Assembly: GCA_964530825.1 (NCBI GenBank)
Contig: CAZHCA010000031.1
Span: 1-52,933 of the forward strand
Source: CAZHCA01 sp964530825
GTDB taxonomy: Bacteria > Bacteroidota > Bacteroidia > Chitinophagales > Saprospiraceae
Direction of reading: 5' to 3'
DNA length: 52,933 bases
How positions within the stretch are numbered: position 1 is the stretch's first letter; every line of letters starts with the position of its first letter. Under the pieces are notes generated by a model. That model ran no database searches and had not been told where the DNA came from. It saw only the letters and a list, made by a program, of their open reading frames with translations. This document shows positions 24,889 to 31,933 of the stretch, one piece after another. A program made the position numbers and the translations under genes.

Positions 24889-25554
24889 CTATTGGATACC
24901 TAACAATTCGACTTCGAAAATCAAGGTCTCGTACGGTCCGATCTTCCCTCCCGCACCGCGGGGACCGTAGGCCAATTCGGCCGGTACATAGAGTTTCCAC
25001 TTCGACCCTACCGGCATACGTTGCAGGGCTTCGGTCCACCCGGCAATAACCTGCGTCACACCAAAGGTTGCCGGCTCGCCCCGCTTGTAGGAACTGTCAA
25101 AAACTGTACCGTCGAGTAGTTTCCCTTCGTAGTGAACAGTGACGGTCGACTGAGCAGAAGGTACCTCGCCTTCCCCTGCCTTCAGCACTTCGTACTGCAA
25201 GCCGCTCGGCAGCTGGGTTACTTCCTCGCGTTCTGCATTTTTGGTGAGAAATTCTTCACCGGTTTTAATGACGGTTTCGTACTGAGCCTCCTGCTTCTTT
25301 TGCATATAGGTCTGTACGATGGCGTTGGCCTGGGTAGGCTCAATTTGCAGGTCACGGCCTTGCATGACATCCTCTACGGCTTTGGCGAAAGAATTGGCGT
25401 TAAGCGCACCCATGCCTTGCGACTTGAGATTTTGCGCGACCAATACGCCCAGGCTATAGCTCACAGAATCCATATCTTGAATAGTATTTTGCCCCGAAAG
25501 GCGGGTTAGTGAAATAAGCAGGATGATTCCTGCAGTCAACATTGGATAATTCAT
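24889..25554 (-). CDS. FKBP-type peptidyl-prolyl cis-trans isomerase (Mip/FklB-like), exported
   Basis: A 221-residue exported folding helper. Residues 1-21 form a signal peptide (ILLISLTRLSGQ). An N-terminal helical dimerisation domain (SVSYSLGVLVAQNLKSQG) follows. From about residue 120 comes an FKBP domain: VTVHYEGKLLDGTVFDSSYKRG, VIAGWTEALQRMPVGSKW, IPAELAYG-like VPAELAYGPRG, and LIFEVELLGIQ. The conserved aromatic and Asp residues of the FKBP active site are retained. Confidence 0.93.
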   Translation of the reverse strand: MNYPMLTAGIILLISLTRLSGQNTIQDMDSVSYSLGVLVAQNLKSQGMGALNANSFAKAVEDVMQGRDLQIEPTQANAIVQTYMQKKQEAQYETVIKTGEEFLTKNAEREEVTQLPSGLQYEVLKAGEGEVPSAQSTVTVHYEGKLLDGTVFDSSYKRGEPATFGVTQVIAGWTEALQRMPVGSKWKLYVPAELAYGPRGAGGKIGPYETLIFEVELLGIQ

Positions 25555-25572
25555 ATTACTTCGTATTGCGGT

Positions 25573-26139
25573 TTATGCATCTTTTTCGCCCCACCGGTAA
25601 GTGTCTAGGCGCAGTCCGGCCAGATCGATTACCCGGTCGACGACCGTAGCCGCCAGCGCTTCCATGGTTTGGGGACGGCTGTAAAAGGATGGGCTGGCCG
25701 GACAAACTACGGCCCCGGCCTCGGTGAGTAACTTCATGTTATTGATGTGGATCAAGCTGTAGGGTGTATCACGGGGCACTAAGATCAAACGGCGGCGTTC
25801 TTTAAGTACAACATCCGCCGCACGCGTGAGCAGATCGTTAGAGATACCCCCTGCAATCCGACCCATCAGGCCCATGGAGCAGGGACATACGATCATCACA
25901 CCGTAGCGAGCCGAGCCCGAAGCAAACGGCGCCATGAAATCGTTTTTCTCATAAAAATCAAAAGGGTACTGCTCGAAGTCGCGATTGCCCAACTCATATT
26001 CCCAGTTGAACTGAGCGTTTTTGCTCATTACTACGCCTACCGACTGCCACTGCTCATTCAACTGCGCCAGGCGGTCAAACAGAACTTTTGCGTAAATCGA
26101 GCCACTCGAACCACCTACGCCAACCACTATTTTTTCCAT
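25573..26139 (-). CDS. ubiX: Flavin prenyltransferase UbiX
   Basis: Makes prenylated FMN, the cofactor of UbiD-type decarboxylases. From the ATG at 26139 it has 188 residues, normal for UbiX. It shows the FMN-binding GGSSGSIYAKVLFDRL at the start, CPCSMGLMGRIAGGISNDLLTRAADV, the catalytic-loop segment LILVPRDTPYSLIHINNMKLL and a C-terminal PSFYSRPQTMEALAATVVDRVIDL. A longer upstream reading adds 18 residues before the true start and is not supported. No ubiD gene is in the window. Confidence 0.93.
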   Translation of the reverse strand: MEKIVVGVGGSSGSIYAKVLFDRLAQLNEQWQSVGVVMSKNAQFNWEYELGNRDFEQYPFDFYEKNDFMAPFASGSARYGVMIVCPCSMGLMGRIAGGISNDLLTRAADVVLKERRRLILVPRDTPYSLIHINNMKLLTEAGAVVCPASPSFYSRPQTMEALAATVVDRVIDLAGLRLDTYRWGEKDA

Positions 26140-26337
26140 AAGTATCTTTTCAACAAAACCAAGATAAAGGGAACTAGCCGATATCCTGTTCATTTATCTT
26201 CTAAACTTCCCAAACGGCCCGACAACCAATGTCCGCCCGGCTGGTGTTTTTGGTTAAGGGTATCTTAATCGAAAATGCGAACCTGTCTATCTCCGGTACA
26301 AACCTTATATTTACCAATACTTTAAACTGAAAGCATC

Positions 26338-26871
26338 ATGAAATATTGGACCGTTCTTACCTTGATCTTATTCAGCGCTTTATCCTTGTTAGCCAAAGAC
26401 CCACCCGTTGAAGAAAAGATCAAGTGGTATACCTGGGAAGAGGCCCTGGCCGCTAACGAAGAATCCCCGCGCAAGATTTTTATCGATATGTACACCGATT
26501 GGTGTGGTTATTGTAAAAAAATGGATGCCACCACCTTCAAGGACCCCAAAGTGGTCAGGTACCTCAACGAAAATTTTTACCCTATTAAATTCGATGCCGA
26601 ACGCAAAGATGAGATCGAGTTCAACGGAACGACCTTCAAGTTTGTAGAGGCCGGTCGCCGCGGCGTGCATGAGTTAGCCTATGCCCTACTCAATGGCCGC
26701 TTGGGTTATCCGTCATTTGTCTACCTCAACGAAAAAATGGAACGCATCACGATTTCACCGGGTTTCAAGCCGGCCGACCGCATCCTGCGCGAGCTACGCT
26801 TTGTTAATGAAGAGCACTATAAAAAGATGACATTCGCCGACTACATGGAATCCTCGGCTAATCCGCGTTAA
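26338..26871 (+). CDS. Exported thioredoxin-fold protein
   Basis: A 177-residue protein with signal peptide (MKYWTVLTLILFSALSLLAK) and a thioredoxin-like domain of the DUF255/thioredoxin_7 type. The redox pair is Cys56-Cys59 in TDWCGYCKKMD. Other features are FIDMYTDW, the strand FYPIKFDAE, a cis-Pro loop GYPSFVYL and PGFKPADRIL. Probably a periplasmic disulfide reductase or isomerase. A weak -7-like TATATTTA at 26306-26313 precedes it. Its stop codon overlaps the stop of the convergent gene within a shared TTAA. Confidence 0.88.
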   Translation: MKYWTVLTLILFSALSLLAKDPPVEEKIKWYTWEEALAANEESPRKIFIDMYTDWCGYCKKMDATTFKDPKVVRYLNENFYPIKFDAERKDEIEFNGTTFKFVEAGRRGVHELAYALLNGRLGYPSFVYLNEKMERITISPGFKPADRILRELRFVNEEHYKKMTFADYMESSANPR

Positions 26872-27578
26872 ACGTCGCCGCCTAATTCGCGTGTCATTTT
26901 TTTGAGCTCGAGCTCTAACCCCTGGGCTTCTTCCAGATTTTCACTGCCCAGCATGCGTCCCGATAGGTTTTCAATCGTCTGCAGGTAGTCGCCACTGGAA
27001 GCAATTTGGTAACGGATTTGTTCCATCTCTTCCAGCTCGTCGTATTGATCTTCGCGCAGTTCTTCTAGGCGGTTGCGACGCTCCTCGATTTCTTTTTCTA
27101 GCAAGTGGTTATTGAGTAAAACGCTGAGGCGCTGAATGCATTCCTGGTAAAAGCGCGACTTGGTTTTTCGCAGCCTTAGTTCACGTTCGTAGCCTTGCTG
27201 AAGCTGTTCTAAGCGCACTTTGTTGCGGGGGCTCAGTTGTTCCTTCTGGGCCAGGCGGTGGTTTAAGTCCTGCAGAGTTGCTTCGATTTCTTCCAATTGC
27301 TGCTCATTCTCTGCCTGTAGCGCCTCACATTTTTCCAGGCGATTGCGAATGCGCCCCTCCAGCGTCTGAGCGTACTGTTGCTGCTGCCTGCGTTCCGAAA
27401 ATCGCTCGAACAGATCCCAGCCTAACCAGATCAGCGCAACGAGGCCCAGCAACATAATTAGTACGTAGCGCATCGGAGGAAAAAGAAAAAACAAGACCAG
27501 AACAATCCCCACGCCAATGGCAATGTTGCCCCATGACGGACGGTTCGGTGGTTGATTAGATGTGTTTGAGTTGCTCAT
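26868..27578 (-). CDS. Membrane-anchored coiled-coil protein of unknown function
   Basis: A 236-residue protein: a polar N-terminus, two adjacent hydrophobic segments at about 17-52 (IAIGVGIVLVLFFLFP and YVLIMLLGLVALIWLGW), then a long charged helical region (residues 60-230) with heptad-like Leu and many Glu, Arg and Gln. It should be an inner-membrane hairpin with a cytoplasmic coiled coil. I recognise no domain. Convergent with the thioredoxin-like gene, with overlapping stop codons (TTAA, 26868-26871). Confidence 0.75.
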   Translation of the reverse strand: MSNSNTSNQPPNRPSWGNIAIGVGIVLVLFFLFPPMRYVLIMLLGLVALIWLGWDLFERFSERRQQQQYAQTLEGRIRNRLEKCEALQAENEQQLEEIEATLQDLNHRLAQKEQLSPRNKVRLEQLQQGYERELRLRKTKSRFYQECIQRLSVLLNNHLLEKEIEERRNRLEELREDQYDELEEMEQIRYQIASSGDYLQTIENLSGRMLGSENLEEAQGLELELKKMTRELGGDV

Positions 27579-27708
27579 GCAAGTTAAAACTACTTAGACT
27601 GGATGGTTTTTAGTAAAAAAGCAACAAAATCTGAACACTTTGCACCAGCTGTTGTTTTGCCTTCAGTTTTTAAATCGCTAATGTTTTTTGTTTGTTTATA
27701 GTTTATGT

Positions 27709-27740
27709 GGGTGCTCCGTCGGGAGTGCCTTTTTTATTTT
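27709..27740 (+). terminator. Plus-strand terminator with no plus-strand gene upstream
   Basis: GGTGCTCC (27710-27717) pairs with GGAGTGCC (27722-27729) with two wobble pairs, followed by TTTTTTATTTT. The U-run is only on the plus strand, while both flanking genes are on the minus strand. A second small stem CAAAAC/GTTTTG (27742-27757) follows with more T's. Confidence 0.6.
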
Positions 27741-27773
27741 ACAAAACAATCGTTTTGACTTTTATTCTTTTGC

Positions 27774-29096
27774 TCACCCCCCAGCCGCTTTCTTCGGCTC
27801 GGGGACAACCTCTGCCACTACAAAGGTACTCCCTCCAATAAACACCAGATCGCCGGCTTCAGCGGCTTTCCGCGCTGCTTCGTAAGCAGCACTCACCGAT
27901 TGGTAAGTCCTCCCCCTAAGTTCCATCTCCTGGGCTTCCCGTGCAAGCACCGATGCATCCAGTCCCCTCGGCACGTTGGGCCTGCAAAAATAATAATGGG
28001 CTCGCCTGGGTAACAGGCTCAGGATGTCACCCCGGTCTTTATCCTTAACCATTCCCCAAACGATGTGCAGATCTGCCTCAGCACTATCGAGTAATGCCTG
28101 GATAACGGACCGTACCCCTGCTTCGTTATGGGCGCTGTCGGTAATCACCAAGGGCGAGGTTTGTAAAATTTGCCAGCGCCCCTGGTAACGCGTGCGTTCA
28201 TGAAAGTCCTGAAAAGCACTTGCCCGGATTGCCCAGTCCAGACGCCAGGGCTCCGGCAGCACCTCCAGCACCATCAGTGCTGTGGTGAGGTTCTTTGATA
28301 AGAATGGCCCCCTTCCTTGCACCCTCAAGGCAGGATGCAACACACGACCTTCGGTATCGCTCACCTTAAATTGGGTATGGGTGAGTCCCTGGTCTAGCAG
28401 TTCCACGGTTAGTTCTTGATCGGCAAAAACGAGAGGGCAAGCCAGCTCGCGCGCGCGCAACTGAAAAACGGGTGCCGTCTCAGGGTGGGTTTCTCCAACG
28501 ACAACCGGAATTTCAGGCTTGATAATGCCGGCTTTCTCGCCTGCAATTTTAGGGAGGGTATCACCCAGAAATTCCATATGATCGAACGAGATATTGGTAA
28601 TTACGCTAAGCAACGGCAGGATGACGTTGGTCGAGTCGAGCCGCCCTCCCATGCCGACCTCGACTACGGCGATGTCGACCTGAGCCCGATCGAAATACCA
28701 AAAGGCCATCGCCACGGTGATCTCAAAAAAGGAGGGGCTCACCATCTCAAACAGCCCCTGGTAATCGGCAACGAATGCCACCACCTCCTCTTCGGGGATG
28801 TAGTTGCCATCCACCTTAATCCGTTCCCTGAAGTCGCGGTAATGCGGCGAAGTATAAAGGCCCGTTCGGTACCCGGCCTTCTGTAATACGGCGCTCAGCA
28901 TGTGGGCGGTAGTCCCCTTACCGTTGGTACCGGCGATGTGGACCTTTGGAAATCGTTCGTGCGGGTTGCCGAGGGCATCCAGCAGGCGAATGGTATTAGT
29001 GAGGTCTTTTTTAAACGCGGCAGCGCCAATCCGTTGAAACATCGGCAACTGTTGATACAAATATGCTAGCGTAGTTGCGTAAGAGCGTGTAGGCAT
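27774..29096 (-). CDS. folC: Dihydrofolate synthase / folylpolyglutamate synthase
   Basis: Adds glutamate to dihydropteroate and folates with ATP. From the ATG at 29096 it has 440 residues. Upstream in-frame codons lie within tonB and were excluded. Mur-ligase family features: FKKDLTNTIRLLDALGNP, the P-loop HIAGTNGKGTTAHML near 53-67, YRTGLYTSPHYRDFRERI, the segment VEVGMGGRLDSTN, ITNISFDHMEFLGDTLPKIAGEKAGIIK and the C-terminal domain start ITDSAHNEAGVRSV. It follows tonB by 46 bp, so it may be read from the exb-tonB transcript. Confidence 0.95.
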   Translation of the reverse strand: MPTRSYATTLAYLYQQLPMFQRIGAAAFKKDLTNTIRLLDALGNPHERFPKVHIAGTNGKGTTAHMLSAVLQKAGYRTGLYTSPHYRDFRERIKVDGNYIPEEEVVAFVADYQGLFEMVSPSFFEITVAMAFWYFDRAQVDIAVVEVGMGGRLDSTNVILPLLSVITNISFDHMEFLGDTLPKIAGEKAGIIKPEIPVVVGETHPETAPVFQLRARELACPLVFADQELTVELLDQGLTHTQFKVSDTEGRVLHPALRVQGRGPFLSKNLTTALMVLEVLPEPWRLDWAIRASAFQDFHERTRYQGRWQILQTSPLVITDSAHNEAGVRSVIQALLDSAEADLHIVWGMVKDKDRGDILSLLPRRAHYYFCRPNVPRGLDASVLAREAQEMELRGRTYQSVSAAYEAARKAAEAGDLVFIGGSTFVVAEVVPEPKKAAGG

Positions 29097-29142
29097 GCCG
29101 GGAGATTGCCGTTGGTGTGAAGCGAAAGGTACGGAAAATCCC

Positions 29143-30021
29143 TCATTGCACCTTAAAGCGGTAGGTAATGGTGCCGCACTGCTTATCGATATCGCCTTCG
29201 GCAAACTTCCAGCGGCGAGCGTTCGATTCGGCTAGCTTGATCAGGCGCGAGCTGGAGGCTGTCGTGCCCCGCTGGGTGTAATTGGCACTTACTACTTTAC
29301 CCGCGCGGTCGACACAAACCGATACAACGACCGTACCAGCGTCCTGAGAATTATCCTGCGGTTGCGGGCTGGCCAGGACACCCCGGCTACTAAGTCCGCC
29401 ACCTACAGTGCCTACCCCCTTACTGATGCCCTCCAGCTTGGATTCGTCAGGATTACCCTGTTGGTCGCCCTGGTTCCCCTGCTTGCCAGTCTCCCCTTTG
29501 CCCTCGCCGTCGCCAAAGAGCTCCCCCAAATCATCTTTAAGCTTATCTGCTTTGGCTTTGCGGCGGGCTTCTTCTTCACGGCGTTTGCGTTCTGCCGCTT
29601 CCCGCTGACGAAGCTTGCGCTCTGCTTCTTCGCGCTCGCGGCGCTCCGCTTCCGCTTGCTCGCGTTTTCTGCGCTCTGCCTCCTCCCGAATAGCGATCTC
29701 TTCTGGATCTTCGGACTGAATAATCTCTTCTTCCGGCACGGGTTCGGGTTCGGGGTCTATTGCGGGTTCCGAAACTTCCGGTTCAGGCTGGGGAGGTGGA
29801 TCCACTTCCTCTTCCGAGCGGTCGGGCGGAGCGTTCTCCGTACCCTGCCCCTGATCAGGCAAGCCTAGGTTTACCAGGATACCCTCTTGACCGGGGGGCG
29901 GGTCCGGATACCTAAGAAAGGGTAACAATGCTAGTGTGATAAGTACGGCGTGAAAGATCATGCTCACGATGATCCCCCGGCGTTTATTGCGACTTTCCTG
30001 TGGGCTAATGTATTCTTCCAT
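29143..30021 (-). CDS. TonB family energy transducer
   Basis: A 292-residue protein that would transmit proton-motive force to outer-membrane transporters. One N-terminal membrane anchor (GIIVSMIFHAVLITLALLPF, about 16-35) is followed by a Pro/Glu-rich stretch (about 65-105) and a highly charged helical linker of repeated EAERRKREQ-type units. A Gly/Gln-rich hinge comes next, then a C-terminal TonB-like domain from about residue 215 (GTVVVSVCVDRAGKVVSANYTQRG...ARRWKF). It follows exbB-exbD-exbD, its ion-channel partners. The charged linker also resembles TolA. Confidence 0.85.
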   Translation of the reverse strand: MEEYISPQESRNKRRGIIVSMIFHAVLITLALLPFLRYPDPPPGQEGILVNLGLPDQGQGTENAPPDRSEEEVDPPPQPEPEVSEPAIDPEPEPVPEEEIIQSEDPEEIAIREEAERRKREQAEAERREREEAERKLRQREAAERKRREEEARRKAKADKLKDDLGELFGDGEGKGETGKQGNQGDQQGNPDESKLEGISKGVGTVGGGLSSRGVLASPQPQDNSQDAGTVVVSVCVDRAGKVVSANYTQRGTTASSSRLIKLAESNARRWKFAEGDIDKQCGTITYRFKVQ

Positions 30022-30087
30022 ATCCTAGGCTTTCTTATGGTACCAACGCAAAGATGACCGCCGGAATTCCTGAAAATGTGCCCGGTC

Positions 30088-30486
30088 TTACTCTTCCATG
30101 GCCAGTATGCCGTTGATATTCAGGCGACGGGCCAGATCCATAATTTTCACTACGTACTCAGTAGGGGTGCCGCGCTGCGGATCGATTACGATGCTCACCT
30201 GGCGGGCGGAAGCCCGGTTACGGGCCGCCAGCTCGCGTTCCAGAGCCGGAAAATCAAGGCGGACTCCATTGAGGGCGTAACCACCATTGCGATAAATGCT
30301 TACCCGAGGGATTTGGTTGGTCGATACCTTTCTTGATTGGGAACTACCCGGAATCTTCAGGTTTAGGGCATTGGGCGCAACCAGGCTGGAAGTCAGCATG
30401 AAAAAAATGAGCAGCAGAAAAATAATGTCGGTCAATGACGACATATTAAACTGTGCGCTTACCCTACTCCGTTTTTTCAATCCCAT
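30088..30486 (-). CDS. exbD: ExbD/TolR family biopolymer transport protein (second copy)
   Basis: A 132-residue protein with one transmembrane helix. The N-terminal cytoplasmic MGLKKRSRVSAQFNMSSLTDIIFLLLIFFMLTSSL carries the conserved Asp (LTDI) used in proton transport. A periplasmic domain ends with TPTEYVVKIMDLARRLNINGILAMEE. Very similar at the N-terminus to the ExbD gene 15 bp upstream, so probably a duplicate. The two could form a mixed channel with ExbB. Confidence 0.93.
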   Translation of the reverse strand: MGLKKRSRVSAQFNMSSLTDIIFLLLIFFMLTSSLVAPNALNLKIPGSSQSRKVSTNQIPRVSIYRNGGYALNGVRLDFPALERELAARNRASARQVSIVIDPQRGTPTEYVVKIMDLARRLNINGILAMEE

Positions 30487-30501
30487 ATTCCTGAATCCCT
30501 T

Positions 30502-30915
30502 TTATTCGGTGCCACCGCTGGGCTGTGTTGCAATAATAGCGCGCGCCTGTTGGCGGTTGGCAATTTTCATGATGTTCGTAACGTAATCAAAAGGCGTACC
30601 CACCTCGGCGGCGATCGTAATGGTATATTCTTCGCGTTGATCGGGTTCGGTTTCCCGCAGTTTTTGCGCAATGGCTCGCTCCAGTGCGCTCGGAGAAATA
30701 TCTACCCCGCTCATCTTGTGCTGTCCGTCTTTGGAGATACTGACCACTACCGAAGTCGCCGCCACCGTCTTGGAATCGGATTCGGGCAGTTCGAACGGAT
30801 CGATCTTGACCAGCGTAGACGTCAACATAAAAAAGATGAGCAGCAAAAAAATAATATCCGTTAAAGACGACATACTGAACTCTGCGCTAACCTTATTGCG
30901 TTTCTGCATCCCCAT
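30502..30915 (-). CDS. exbD: ExbD/TolR family biopolymer transport protein (first copy)
   Basis: A 137-residue single-pass protein. MGMQKRNKVSAEFSMSSLTDIIFLLLIFFMLTSTLV includes the conserved membrane Asp. The periplasmic part has TITIAAEVGTPFDYVTNIMKIANRQQARAIIATQ. It lies 15 bp after exbB and 15 bp before its paralog. The close spacing indicates one transcript for the whole exbB-exbD-exbD-tonB set. Confidence 0.93.
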   Translation of the reverse strand: MGMQKRNKVSAEFSMSSLTDIIFLLLIFFMLTSTLVKIDPFELPESDSKTVAATSVVVSISKDGQHKMSGVDISPSALERAIAQKLRETEPDQREEYTITIAAEVGTPFDYVTNIMKIANRQQARAIIATQPSGGTE

Positions 30916-30930
30916 ACGAACAAATTTGAA

Positions 30931-31644
30931 TTAGACGGTTGGTTCCTGGAGGAGATCCATGAACTCTACTGTGGTTCGTTCCATTTTGTAGACGACCTTT
31001 TCTACGTTGGCTACCAGTATGTTGTAACCGATAAAGGCCAGAATACCAATGAACAAACCAAATGCCGTGGTTAGCAGCGCCTGATAAATTCCTCCTGCCA
31101 GTACGGTAGGCGTCACATTTTGCTGGGTTTTCATCTCGTAAAACGCAAGGATCATACCGGTCACCGTTCCAAAGAAACCGATCATGGGAGCAGCACCGGC
31201 GATACTAGCCAAAGTGGAGAGGTTTTTTTCCAGCTTGAAAATCTCCAAGTTACCTACGTTTTCAATGGCTGCGTCGATATCGCGCAAGGGTTTACCAATG
31301 CGCTGGATCCCCTTTTCTACCATACGTGCAACGGGCGAATCGGTCGATTGGCAAAGCGCCTTGGCACCTGCAATATTGCCCGACTGCACATTGGCCCGGA
31401 TGTTATTCATGAAACTCTGATCGATCCGACCGGCGCGCTTGATGGCAGCATAGCGCTCTACAAAAATATAGACGCCGATAAACGACAGGATCACCAAGAC
31501 GATCATAATTCCGATCCCCAGCGGGCCGGAAGATAATATCACCTCGAACAGCGATTCGGACTTTTCCGCAACACCTTCGCCCGACTGGCGATTAAGACCT
31601 TCCGCAACAGCACCTTGAAATAAAAGCAGGGGTGTACGCCACAT
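30931..31644 (-). CDS. exbB: ExbB/TolQ/MotA family proton channel protein
   Basis: A 237-residue inner-membrane protein from the ATG at 31644 (longer upstream reading is AT-rich and unlikely). After a hydrophobic N-terminus, the first conserved helix is GIGIMIVLVILSFIGVYIFVERYAAIKRA. The paired C-terminal helices are LSTLASIAGAAPMIGFFGTVTGMILAF and GIYQALLTTAFGLFIGILAFIGYNIL, the ExbB signature. With ExbD it forms the proton-driven motor for TonB. Divergent from fadN. The 290-bp region between them holds the fad operator. Confidence 0.93.
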   Translation of the reverse strand: MWRTPLLLFQGAVAEGLNRQSGEGVAEKSESLFEVILSSGPLGIGIMIVLVILSFIGVYIFVERYAAIKRAGRIDQSFMNNIRANVQSGNIAGAKALCQSTDSPVARMVEKGIQRIGKPLRDIDAAIENVGNLEIFKLEKNLSTLASIAGAAPMIGFFGTVTGMILAFYEMKTQQNVTPTVLAGGIYQALLTTAFGLFIGILAFIGYNILVANVEKVVYKMERTTVEFMDLLQEPTV

Positions 31645-31861
31645 AAACAATTGGTATTTACTAGTAAAATTGGGTAACGAACCTTGCGGTCCAATAATTA
31701 TAAACGGCGTGCTAAAAATAAAAAAATGGATCATATATCCATTCCCAAACGTGCGGCCCTGGGGATTTTATCCCCACCGGTATTCTTGCCCAACACCCTA
31801 CGGCAAGACCCGTTTCTCAAACTCTTCTGTTATCCCGGGTTTCATTTTTGCGCAATATTCT

Positions 31862-31891
31862 TATTTTTGCTTAGTTAGCGAAATTTCGCTA
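31862..31891 (+). promoter_or_regulatory. fadN promoter -7 element with palindromic operator
   Basis: TATTTTTG (31862-31869) matches TAnnTTTG. Seven bases later the perfect 16-bp palindrome TAGCGAAATTTCGCTA (31876-31891) covers the expected transcription start. A dimeric repressor there would block initiation. By role of the downstream genes, a fatty-acid- or acyl-CoA-responsive regulator is plausible, but none is identified. No consensus TTG occurs 19-21 bp upstream. Confidence 0.6.
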
Positions 31892-31933
31892 GAATGTACC
31901 GATCTTTTCAAATGAAGACCAAAATATACTTTC

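Noticed and set aside
29096..29204. Longer FolC start within the tonB gene
   Set aside because: The extra residues lack similarity to FolC and overlap tonB. The ATG at 29096 gives the normal start of the family.
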